64,000 nucleotides of DNA from assembly GCF_004361855.1 (NCBI RefSeq), contig NZ_SNWQ01000001.1, forward strand, positions 124,001 to 188,000, written 5' to 3'. Shown here piece by piece: positions 54,031-64,000 of this stretch. A program made the position numbers and the translations under genes. The notes under the pieces were generated by a model that had not been told where the DNA came from, did no database searches, and saw only the letters and a program-made list of their open reading frames with translations. Each line of letters begins with the position of its first letter. The first letter of the stretch is position 1. This DNA is from Kribbella caucasensis (lineage in GTDB: Bacteria; Actinomycetota; Actinomycetes; Propionibacteriales; Kribbellaceae).

Positions 54031-55446
54031 TTAGAGGAAGACCTTGTCCGGGTTGAGGAGGCCGGCGGGGTCGAAGACTGACTTGATCTCGCGTTGTAGC
54101 CGCAACCCCACGGGACCCAGCTCGGCCTCGAGCCATTGGCGTTTGAGTTTGCCGATGCCGTGTTCGCCGGTGATCGTGCCGCCCAGTGCCAGGCCGAGGT
54201 TCATCACCGCACCGAAGGCCTCCAACGCGCGCGCCTCGGCCGCCGGGTCGTCGCGGTCGAACACGACCGTCGGATGCATGTTCCCGTCACCTACATGCCC
54301 AGGGCAACAAATCAGTACGTCGTACTTCGCGCCGATCTCCGCGATCCCGTGCAACAGCGCGACCAAACGGCTTCGCGGCACGGCGACGTCGTCGATCAAC
54401 GTCGTCCCGAGCGGCTCCAGCGCCGCGTGCACCAGACGACGAGCCTCCAGCAGCATCGCCGACTCCTCGGCATCCGACGCCTCGGCGACCTCGACGGCCC
54501 CGTGCGCAGTACAGATCGCCGCGATCGCCGCCACGTCCTCGGCCGCGCGCGGACCACGATCCGACTGCGCGAGCAGCAGCGATCCGACGTCGGCCGGCAG
54601 CCCCATGTCCCGGTAGTTCTGGATCGCCCGAGCCGTCGGCCCGTCCAGGAACTCCAGTAGCGAGGGCCGCAACCCCGACGCCATCACAGCCGCCGCGGCC
54701 GCGATCCCGTCCTCGATCGACAGGAAAGTCGCCGCCGCGGTCAAGGCAGCCTCGGGCGCGGGAAGCAACGCCAGCGTCGCCTCCGTGACGACACCGAGCG
54801 TCCCCTCCGAGCCCACGATCAACCGCGTGAGGTCATACCCCGCGACACCCTTCACCGTCCGCCGGCCGGTCCGCACGACCTCGCCGGATGCCAGCACCAC
54901 CTCCAGACCGCGAACGAAGTCACCCGTCACGCCGTACTTCACACAACACAGCCCGCCCGCGTTGGTCGCGATGTTCCCACCGACCGTGGACATTTCCCAC
55001 GACGACGGATCCGGCGGGTAGAAGAGCCCGGCCTCCCCCACCGCATGGGAGAGGTCAGCGTTCACCACCCCCGGCTGCACCACGGCGACCTGGTCCTCGG
55101 CCGAGATCTCCAGCACCTTGTTCATCCGCGCGGTCGACAGCAGGATGCACCCGTCGATCGCGTTCGCCGCCCCCGACAACCCGGTCCGCGCGCCCTGCGT
55201 CACCACCGGTACGCCGTACTCCCCGGCTGCCCGCAGCACTTCGGCAACCTCGGCCGTCGAGCCGGGACGTACCAGAACGGCAGGCACCCCGGCGGCGCAG
55301 AACGTCGCCTCGTCATTGCGATGGCTGTCCAGTACGTCGGGATCGGTGACGACCGCCTTCTCCCCGAGCGCAGACCGAAGTCGCGCGATCAACCGCTCCG
55401 AGCCGATCCGCTGCTCGGGGCCAGTCGGCGAATCCGAAGAGATCAC
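54031..55446 (-). CDS. FAD-linked 2-hydroxyacid oxidase (GlcD-like)
   Basis: 471 residues from GTG 55446 (overlaps the upstream stop by 4 nt). N-terminal FAD-binding PCMH domain (TQGARTGLSGAANA, MSTVGGNIATNAGGLCCVKY) and C-terminal FAD-oxidase domain with the metal site region CCPGHVGDGNMH and TGEHGIGKLKR. Oxidises a 2-hydroxy acid, glycolate, lactate or a sugar acid. Last gene of the sugar-acid operon. Confidence 0.88.
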   Translation of the reverse strand: MISSDSPTGPEQRIGSERLIARLRSALGEKAVVTDPDVLDSHRNDEATFCAAGVPAVLVRPGSTAEVAEVLRAAGEYGVPVVTQGARTGLSGAANAIDGCILLSTARMNKVLEISAEDQVAVVQPGVVNADLSHAVGEAGLFYPPDPSSWEMSTVGGNIATNAGGLCCVKYGVTGDFVRGLEVVLASGEVVRTGRRTVKGVAGYDLTRLIVGSEGTLGVVTEATLALLPAPEAALTAAATFLSIEDGIAAAAAVMASGLRPSLLEFLDGPTARAIQNYRDMGLPADVGSLLLAQSDRGPRAAEDVAAIAAICTAHGAVEVAEASDAEESAMLLEARRLVHAALEPLGTTLIDDVAVPRSRLVALLHGIAEIGAKYDVLICCPGHVGDGNMHPTVVFDRDDPAAEARALEAFGAVMNLGLALGGTITGEHGIGKLKRQWLEAELGPVGLRLQREIKSVFDPAGLLNPDKVFL

Positions 55447-56309
55447 TCTTCGTCCTGCTCGGCCAGCAGCCGCAGGATCAGCGAAGCCCGCCGGACCCGT
55501 TCCCGCCCGAGCGCCTCGGCGGTCGCGGCCAGGTGCATCCCGACCGGGTAGATGTTCGGCGCGTTCCGCAACCCCATCTTCAGGTACACCGGCGCCGCCA
55601 CCCGCACCACCTCGGGTACGTCGTAGAAGCGCACATGCCCACCCTGGTCGTCCGGCACCTCGATGTACATGTCGATCGGTACCGATGTCACAGACCGGAT
55701 CTCGGCCAGCACCGGCAGCGGCAGATCCGTCGACACGTTCAGACTCGTCGCGCCCAACCGCTCGTAGAGCGCCGCAGTAGGTGCGTTGGGCAACGGCATC
55801 AATACCGACGTCTTCAGCACCAGATCCGCCGGCAGCACGCCTTCCTTCTTCAACGTGCCGAGCAGTTCCAGTACGCCGAGGTCGCCGACCAGCAGACTCC
55901 GTACCCCGAGCTCCACCGCCCGGAACGCGTCGGACAGCGAGGCGGCCACCATCTCGTTGCCCCGGGCAACACCACCGACGGCGGCCGACACCTTCGCCTG
56001 CCCACCGATGTCCCACGCGCCCCGCGGCCCGAGGAACAGACACACCTCGATGTGGTTCTCGACCCCGAGCTCGAGCATCTCCTCGATCTCGCCGTCGGTC
56101 AGCATCATCACGCCGCTGCCCTGCGAAATCCGGTGCACGGTGATCCCGCGCGACCCGGCCTCGTCGAGCACGGCCCGCATCACACCAGGGCCCTCGCAGC
56201 TCGGGATCTCGATCTTGTACTGCGACCCGTCGCCGAACTGCCCGTTGGATTCCCCGCCCGGACCGAATCCCCGATCGGCCAGCAACGCCCGCGCTTCCCG
56301 CAGATTCAT
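55443..56309 (-). CDS. U32-like TIM-barrel protein
   Basis: 288 residues. Alternating beta/alpha elements with EIPSCEGPGVMRAVLDEA, HRISQGSGVMMLTDGEIEEM, GPRGAWDIGGQAKVS and VPIDMYIEVPDDQGGHVRFY. It resembles proteins annotated as U32-family peptidases, but the U32 cysteine signature is absent, so a metabolic (lyase or isomerase) role is more likely. Overlaps both neighbours by 4 nt. Confidence 0.6.
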   Translation of the reverse strand: MNLREARALLADRGFGPGGESNGQFGDGSQYKIEIPSCEGPGVMRAVLDEAGSRGITVHRISQGSGVMMLTDGEIEEMLELGVENHIEVCLFLGPRGAWDIGGQAKVSAAVGGVARGNEMVAASLSDAFRAVELGVRSLLVGDLGVLELLGTLKKEGVLPADLVLKTSVLMPLPNAPTAALYERLGATSLNVSTDLPLPVLAEIRSVTSVPIDMYIEVPDDQGGHVRFYDVPEVVRVAAPVYLKMGLRNAPNIYPVGMHLAATAEALGRERVRRASLILRLLAEQDEE

Positions 56310-57612
56310 GCCTCTCCCCAGCTCCCGAGCGACCCTGTCGCGTCCGTCAGATCCCTCGCCGTCCCGGTGATCTCCAGGTCGAACCGATCCCCCGCTTCCA
56401 CCAGCAGCGCGGGCGAGACCATCAACTCATGCGGCGACAGCGTGTCCCGGATCCGCGCCAGCCGCAACGCCGACCAGTCCCGCCGCCCACTCATCGCACA
56501 CGCCGCCGTCACGGCCGCCGCGTCGTCCTCCATCACCATCGGCAGCCGCGAACGCCGCGCTCCCCCGGCACCCGAGGTCAACGCGTTCACGTAACTCGCG
56601 CGCAGGTCGATCTGCTCCAGGATCCGGGCCGGGATCACGTCGGCGAGCCCCAGACCGGACGCGTTCCCGTGCGACGCCTTCGAGATCCGGTGCACCGTGA
56701 TCGCCGCGATCGACGGCGACTCGAACTCCGGAATCCCGTGCACCCAGCATCGCCCGATCACGTTCGTGTCCATCCCGGCACCGGACTTGTCCTTGCCCAA
56801 TTCGTCGATCACCAGGACGTCGAGCTCGTCGAACGGCAGCCGCCCCATCAGACTCCCGGCCCGCTGGAGCAACGCGGTCTCGGCCACGCCGGCGATCCCG
56901 TCCACCGTGACCAGCTCGACCGAAGCCGTTTGCTCCAAGGCGTTCTCAAGAATCGCGAGACCGCCCAAGATCTTGCCTTGGGCAATAACAAGCCGGGCGG
57001 CCGCCTCGATCGCGGCCCCGAGCGACGGGATCCCTCCGGCGTGCAGTGAAGCCGCGCCCTCGTGGTTGCCCAGCCCGATCGCGAGGATCTTGGCCAGCCC
57101 GCTCTCCACCGGACCACGGAAGTCCGTGTGCGGCTTGACCCGATTGACCAGCAGTACGCCGTCCGCCTTGGCCGCGATCGCGTCGTGGTGCACGACCGTC
57201 CCGTCGGGCAGGGTCCCGATGACCACGGTCTCCATCGTCGCCTCGATCGGACAGCCGACCGAGTCCGGCGTGACGCCCAGCCCGGCCAGCATCTCGACCT
57301 GCCCTTCGGCCGTCGCAGCACCGTGTGACCCCATTGCGGGGACGACGAACGGCTCGGCGCCAACCGTACGAAGCCAGTCGACCGCCGCCCGGACAACCAC
57401 TACCAGATCGTGGATCCCACGACTCCCGGCCGTCACCGCGACCCGATCGCCCGGCCGGACCACAGCCGCCAACGGAGCCAGGGCAGCCTGCGCAGCGGCG
57501 TACGGATCCTCCTCCACCGGCAGGTCAGGCAGCAGCCGCCGAATCGGGGTCACCTGCGGCAGTACACCGTCCGGCCGCAGGCCTCGAATCGCCTCAAAGG
57601 GTCCCCAGGACA

Positions 57613-57613
<1 letters not shown>
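56306..57613 (-). CDS. LarA-like nickel-pincer isomerase homologue
   Basis: 435 residues. LarA-type N-terminal domain with VPAMGSHGAATAEGQ (His of the HYH-like site) and NRVKPHTDFRGPVESGLAKI (His and cofactor Lys region). Known members racemise lactate or epimerise C2 of hydroxy or sugar acids with a nickel-pincer cofactor. In this operon a sugar-acid 2-epimerase is plausible. The LarBCE maturation genes are not in the window. Confidence 0.7.
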
Positions 57614-59447
<1,834 letters not shown>

Positions 59448-59451
<4 letters not shown>

Positions 59452-60902
59452 CGAGACACCTCACTGGTTGTCACAGTGCCGTTCACCCGGCGGCTGATCC
59501 CGGCCGGGTTCGAGTCCTTCAGTACGGCGGGCAGCACCGCGTCGGGCGTGTCCTGATACGCCACGGGCCGCTGGAACCGGCGGGCGGCGGTGACGCCCAC
59601 GCTGGTGAAGATCGACCCGACCGTCGACGGGGACGGGCCGCCGTGGTGTTGCGCCCAGGAGACCGCGACCCCGGTCGGCCAGCCGTTCCAGAGCACCCGG
59701 CCGGCCCTTGCCGTGAGCAACGGAAGCAACCGGCCCGCGAGCTCCGCGTCAACCGCCTCCTCGGCGTGCACGGTCGCCGTCAGGTTCCCCTCGAACGCCT
59801 CGACCGCGGCGGCGAGCTCATCGACCGACGAGTACTCGACCACGACCGACACCGGCCCGAAGCACTCCTCGAGGATCTCCTCCCGGCGCGCGAGCAACTC
59901 GGCCACTGTCGTCTGCAGTAACGTCGCACCACCCTCGCTCCAGACCCGGATCCCGTCGACCTTCCGCAGCCGGTCCAGCCCCGAGGAGAAGCCCTCCGCG
60001 ATCCGGTCGTTCAGCATCTGAGCCGCGGGAACCCCACCGGCCGCCTCGACCAACTTGTCCTGCAACCCATGCCCGGCCGGCAGGAAGAGCAGCCCCGGCT
60101 TGGTACAGAACTGACCGACGCCCAGTGTGAACGAGCCGACGTATCCGGTCGCAATGTCATTGCCCCGGGCATCGACGGCGGCCTGGGTGACGAACACCGG
60201 GTTGAGGCTGCCGAGCTCGCCGTAGAACGGGATCGGCTCCGGCCGCGTCACCGCGATCTCGTGCAACGCCTTCCCCGCCGGCACCGATCCGGTGAACCCG
60301 GCCGCCGTGATCCGCGGATCCTTCAGCGCGATCACGCCGACGTCGAACCCCTGGATCAACCCGATCGTCCCGGCCGGCGCCCCCGCGACCCGGAGCGCCT
60401 CGATCATCACCTCGGCCGTCTTCACCGACAACTCGGGATGTCCCGGATGTGCCTTGACGATCACCGGGCATCCGGCCGCGAGCGCCGACGCGGTGTCCCC
60501 ACCGCAGACGCTGAAGGCGAACGGGAAGTTGCTGGCGGCAAACACCAACACCGGTCCGAGCGGCACCAGCACGCGGCGGAGGTCCGGTCGGGGTACGGGT
60601 TTGGCCTGCGGATCGGCCGTGTCGATGGTGACCTCGAGCAGCGCCCCCTCCTCCAGCGCGTCCGCGAACATCCGCAGCTGCCCAGTACTGCGGGCGACCT
60701 CACCGCGCAGGCGGGCCTCCGGCAACGACGTCTCCCGCATCGCGATCGGCACCAACTCATCAGCCGCGGCATCCAGCGCATCCGCCGCGGCACGTATCCA
60801 CCCAGCCCGTACTGCGGGCGCCGAAGCGGCAAGCGGTCCCGCAGCCGAAGTGGCGACGGCGAGAGCCTGCTCGAGCTCGGCAGGGGTGGTGTCCGGAATC
60901 AT
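59448..60902 (-). CDS. 2-Oxoglutarate semialdehyde dehydrogenase (NADP aldehyde dehydrogenase)
   Basis: 484 residues. VFAASNFPFAFSVCGGDTAS, GFTGSVPAGKALHEIA, ELGSLNPVFVT, catalytic Cys in GVGQFCTKPGLLFLP; the loop FGPVSVVVEY follows. This is the form called KGSADH (type II/III), finishing pentonate and hydroxyproline pathways to 2-oxoglutarate. It may serve both this operon and the hydroxyproline operon at 28.8-33.7 kb. Confidence 0.88.
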
Positions 60903-61789
60903 CGGGTCTCCTCAAGGGTCTCGGCGGCCAGGTAGGCGAAGGGATCCCGGCCGACAGCCACGGTATTCGTCAAAGTGCCGACCTCGCCGATCGCGATGTC
61001 GACCACGTCGCCGGCCTGCAACGCGAAGTCGAGTTCCGGCACGATGCCGGTGCCGGTCGCCAGGATCACGCCGTCCGGGAAGTCGTTCGGCGCGAACAGC
61101 ACGTCGATCAGGTCCTGCAGTTCGCGGACCAGCTTCGCCGTCGACGTCGTGCCGGTGAACACCTCGTCGTCGCCGCGCCGGATCACCAGGTCGATGGTCA
61201 GATCCTTCGGGTTCGCCACCTCCCAGGCGGGGCGGATCCCGGTCGCCAGCGCGCAGCCCCCGGCGAACACCTTCGCCTGCGGGATGTAGAGCGGGTTCTC
61301 GCCCTCGATCGAGCGCGAGCTGACGTCGTTGCAGATGGTGAAGCCGGCGATCTCGCCGTGGGCGTTGGCGACCACGGCCAGTTCGGGTTCGGGGACGTCG
61401 TGGCCGGAGTCGGCCCGGATCCCGATCGCCTCGCCGTCGGTGACCAGCCGCCAGGCCGGTGACTTGAGGAACAGCTCCGGCCGCGGCGCGGAGTACACCC
61501 GGTCGTACACGTCCTGCTGGCTGCTCTCCTCCATCCGGGCGCCGCGGGACCGCTCGTACGTGACGCCGGCACACCACACCTCGCCGCGACCGTCCAGCGG
61601 CGGCAGCAACCGGACGTCCTGGACCGGTACCGCGTCACCGAGCTTGCCGACCGCCCCACGCAGCTCGTCGACTGTCAGCCGCAGCAGCTCGGCCAGCCCG
61701 GTGACGCCGAGAACCGGCGCGACCGTGTCGCCGGTTCTGACCCCGGCCTGCGGTTGGCCGCCGGGGAGTCGGTATCGGACCAGATGCAT
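60899..61789 (-). CDS. FAH-fold 2-keto-3-deoxy-acid dehydratase
   Basis: 296 residues from ATG 61789 (AAAGGTGGG upstream). C-terminal fumarylacetoacetate-hydrolase fold with metal ligands in GHDVPEPELAVV and CNDVSSRSIEGENPLYIPQA. It resembles AraD1/KdaD-type 2-keto-3-deoxypentonate dehydratases yielding 2-oxoglutarate semialdehyde, the substrate of the next enzyme. ATGA overlap with it. Confidence 0.82.
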   Translation of the reverse strand: MHLVRYRLPGGQPQAGVRTGDTVAPVLGVTGLAELLRLTVDELRGAVGKLGDAVPVQDVRLLPPLDGRGEVWCAGVTYERSRGARMEESSQQDVYDRVYSAPRPELFLKSPAWRLVTDGEAIGIRADSGHDVPEPELAVVANAHGEIAGFTICNDVSSRSIEGENPLYIPQAKVFAGGCALATGIRPAWEVANPKDLTIDLVIRRGDDEVFTGTTSTAKLVRELQDLIDVLFAPNDFPDGVILATGTGIVPELDFALQAGDVVDIAIGEVGTLTNTVAVGRDPFAYLAAETLEETR

Positions 61790-61826
61790 GTGCCCACCTT
61801 TCGCTGATGTCATTCGCCAACGTCAA

Positions 61827-64000
61827 TCACATGGAAGTTCCGAGCAGGCCGCGGGTGATCTGGAAACCGACGTTGCCGGATGCAACCGCCTTCGGGACCT
61901 GCAGCCGGCTCGCGACCGCGGCGATCACGTCCAGCCCGGTCCGGGCCTGGTCGGCCGCGTCGCCGGCCGCCGCCGTGTCCAGGTCGTCGCCGTACTTCGC
62001 GACCGTCTCCGGGTCGTGGCTGAACTCGACCACCGGCACGAACCGCTGTGCCGGCAAGGTTCCGCCCGCGACGTGCGCGAGGATCTGCTGAACCCCACCC
62101 GCACCGAACCCGGTCGCGGTCTCCATCCAGTCCGTCCCCGGCATCCGCATCACGTGCCAGCCCGGTACGGCGAACCGCTGGCCGTGCGCGATCGTCGGGC
62201 CAACCACGTCGGCTGATCCGAAAGCCGTCGTACGGAACGTGTCGTGGGCGAGGAGGACGCCGCGGGAGGAGAGCACGACCGATCCACCTGAGCCGACGAT
62301 CTCGCGGCCGATCAACGCCATCGCTTCGGCGGTCTCATCGGTCAGCGGCCCGCGGGCTTCGAGGGCGACGGTGAGTTCGCCGACCGTGCCTTCGACCTCC
62401 TGCGGTGCGGCCAGGTCGAAGGTGCTGAACCACTCGCGGACCCGGCCTGTGACAGCCTCGATCCCGCCGTCGGCCTGGATGCTCGCCCAACCGAAGCGAG
62501 ACGGGTCGGCACCTGCCTCGACCAACCGAGAGCGGAAGTAGTCGTTGTGGGTCTTCTCGCAGCCGTGTTCGAGCAGCAGGGCCATCCGGGTATTGGGGTG
62601 CAGGAGATAGCCGAGCATGGTCCGGGCGAAGGTCTCCTCGGAGGCGCCGCTGCTGCTGCCGCAGCCCTCTGTGTGCGGCAGAGCGACCATCCGGGTGACG
62701 GCGTCACCGGCCCACCTCTCCAGCTCGGCCTGGGCCGCGATCCGCAGCGCGATCTGCCCGGAACACAGGCTGGTCGGCAGGATCAGGCCGACCTGCTCCG
62801 GGGTCCGCCGCCCATCCGCTTCGAGCAACCAAACCGGCTGTGAGGTTGCCGGCGGTGTACTGACCTGCAGAGGAGCTCCGTCCAGCGGGGCGTCGCGGTC
62901 CTCGGCGGGGAGTTCGAGGAGATCGCGCTTGGTGCGGCCGTCGGTGCTGACCGAGATGCCCTCGCGCGGTCCACTCTGTCGCCAGTTGCGCCAGATCGAC
63001 ACCTGACTGTGGCCCGCCCGTTCACCCGCACTCGGCTGGCCCGACGCGACCCGGACCGCGAGGTCGAACGTCGACGCGGTCAGCTCGTCCATCGGCGTAC
63101 CGGTCAGGTACGGGCCGGCGTTGACGTCCATCTCCGCCTGCAGCAGCTCGTACCGCGCGGTGGTGGTGACGAACTTGAGCGTCGGGACGAACGGGAAGTT
63201 GGTGATCGACCCGTTCCCGGTGGTGAAGAAGATCAGGTTGCAGCCGCTGGCGACCTGGCCGGCGACCGATTCCAGGTCGTTGCCAGGGCTGTCCATGAAG
63301 ATGTAGCCGTTGCAGCGCCCTGCCTTCGGCCCCGCCCCATCCCACCCAGGCAGCGGTTCGCCGTACTTGATCACGTGGTCCAGCCGGACCTCGCGCGGCA
63401 GCTTGCGGGCGGCGCCGATCGACTTGAGCACGACGTTGTAGAGGCCGCGGTAGATGTTGCCGCCCGACGGGTTGCCCTCAGCGGTGTGCCCGTGCCAGCC
63501 GACCCGGTCCTTGAACGATCGCACGATCTCCAGGAAGCGTTCGGCGGTGGCGAGGTCGCGGACGTTCTGCAGCACGTACCGCTCGGCGCCGATCAGCTCG
63601 TCGGTCTCCGCGAGGACGGCGGCCCCGCCGTGCCGGATCACCTCGCGGCCGACGGCGCCGGCCAGCGGGTTGGCCGAGATCCCGGAGAACGCGTCGGACC
63701 CGCCACACTGCAAGGCGATCCGGAGGTCGGCCAACGGGACCTCTTCGCGCCGCTGGGCAGCCACGATCGGCAGCCAGGGCTCGATCAACGCGCCCGCCTC
63801 GGTGAGGTCCCGCTCGAACCCGCCGCGCCGGGTGAAGTACGCGTGCGGAACCCGGATCGGCGGATAACCCTGCTCGGCCATGAAGTCCTGGATCGCCTGA
63901 CCCGAGACGAGATCGGCCTCGCTGTCGACGATGAGGACGGCGCCGACGTTCGGGTTCAACGCGAACCCGGCCAAGGTGGCGAGCAGGAAACCCAGGTTGT
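61827..64000 (-). CDS. UxaA/GarD-type dehydratase, two tandem modules, 5' end outside the window
   Basis: At least 724 codons, open at the right edge. The visible start is GFALNPNVGAVLIVDSEADL, followed by the complete C-terminal domain (LQCGGSDAFSGISANPLAG, SPGNDLESVAGQVASGCNLI). A second module begins at about codon 430 of the visible part: VGLILPTSLCSGQIA, LPHTEGCGSSSG, LLHPNTRMALLLEHGCEK, MPGTDWMETATGFGAGGVQQ. So two altronate-dehydratase-like units are fused. Dehydrates a hexonate/aldarate. First known gene of the operon; 37 bp before the FAH gene. Confidence 0.82.
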   Translation of the reverse strand, partial: NLGFLLATLAGFALNPNVGAVLIVDSEADLVSGQAIQDFMAEQGYPPIRVPHAYFTRRGGFERDLTEAGALIEPWLPIVAAQRREEVPLADLRIALQCGGSDAFSGISANPLAGAVGREVIRHGGAAVLAETDELIGAERYVLQNVRDLATAERFLEIVRSFKDRVGWHGHTAEGNPSGGNIYRGLYNVVLKSIGAARKLPREVRLDHVIKYGEPLPGWDGAGPKAGRCNGYIFMDSPGNDLESVAGQVASGCNLIFFTTGNGSITNFPFVPTLKFVTTTARYELLQAEMDVNAGPYLTGTPMDELTASTFDLAVRVASGQPSAGERAGHSQVSIWRNWRQSGPREGISVSTDGRTKRDLLELPAEDRDAPLDGAPLQVSTPPATSQPVWLLEADGRRTPEQVGLILPTSLCSGQIALRIAAQAELERWAGDAVTRMVALPHTEGCGSSSGASEETFARTMLGYLLHPNTRMALLLEHGCEKTHNDYFRSRLVEAGADPSRFGWASIQADGGIEAVTGRVREWFSTFDLAAPQEVEGTVGELTVALEARGPLTDETAEAMALIGREIVGSGGSVVLSSRGVLLAHDTFRTTAFGSADVVGPTIAHGQRFAVPGWHVMRMPGTDWMETATGFGAGGVQQILAHVAGGTLPAQRFVPVVEFSHDPETVAKYGDDLDTAAAGDAADQARTGLDVIAAVASRLQVPKAVASGNVGFQITRGLLGTSM

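Overview
The window is about 70% G+C, uses many GTG starts and has long runs of genes joined by 1-10 nt overlaps. With a bkd-type branched-chain 2-oxoacid dehydrogenase, streptogrisin-like and trypsin-like secreted proteases, SigJ/SigG-like ECF sigma factors and class II tRNA-Tyr, this points to an actinomycete. Its gene mix resembles soil Propionibacteriales such as Kribbella, but the species cannot be fixed from sequence alone. There is no rRNA, CRISPR array or replication origin.

Regions. (1) 0.1-8.1 kb: aromatic-acid operon on the minus strand (aryl-AMP ligase, NDP-forming acyl-CoA ligase, FAD monooxygenase, AAHS transporter) with a divergent PaaX-type regulator; it looks like a salicylate route through CoA thioesters. 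A shared 19-bp operator-like block lies upstream of the transporter and of the next gene, a large secreted hydrolase (8.3-10.6 kb). (2) 10.7-24.2 kb: lipoprotein, ECF sigma factor with membrane partner, serine dehydratase under a glycine riboswitch, a TnpB-only IS1341-type element, two secreted hydrolases/proteases and an aminopeptidase P. (3) 24.3-34.6 kb: GntR regulator and fused oxoprolinase/hydantoinase, then a 4-hydroxyproline operon (epimerase, DapA-type deaminase, 2Fe-2S/FAD dehydrogenase, FAD oxidase) with an XRE-cupin regulator. (4) 34.8-49.9 kb: housekeeping and accessory genes: MarR, trypsin, the bkd operon with divergent Lrp, cis-prenyltransferase, CorA, several VOC proteins, and an unusual number of broken genes.

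(5) 50.4-54.0 kb is the most unusual part. Between two strong terminators, all on the plus strand, lie ten tRNA or tRNA-like genes interleaved with an HNH endonuclease, an RtcB RNA ligase and a 65-residue Cys/His protein. Most spacers hold perfect or near-perfect hairpins, and one forms a three-way-junction RNA. Several tRNAs are non-canonical (C33 in place of U33, A8, shrunken D arms, extended anticodon stems, a leucine anticodon on a class I body). The anticodons Trp-CCA, Leu-CAG, Gln-CTG and Ser-CGA coincide with tRNAs cut by mycobacterial VapC toxins. I infer a tRNA reserve-and-repair island.

(6) 54.0-64.0 kb: a seven-gene, tightly overlapping sugar-acid operon (UxaA-like, FAH-fold dehydratase, 2-oxoglutarate semialdehyde dehydrogenase, IlvD/Edd dehydratase, LarA-like isomerase, U32-like barrel protein, GlcD-like oxidase) running off the right edge. 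Its semialdehyde dehydrogenase could also complete the hydroxyproline pathway of region 3.

A dispersed element of 100-101 bp with about 20-bp terminal inverted repeats and a poorly conserved core occurs at least three times (41, 41356, 48150). One copy supplies the last codons and stop of the aryl-AMP ligase gene.
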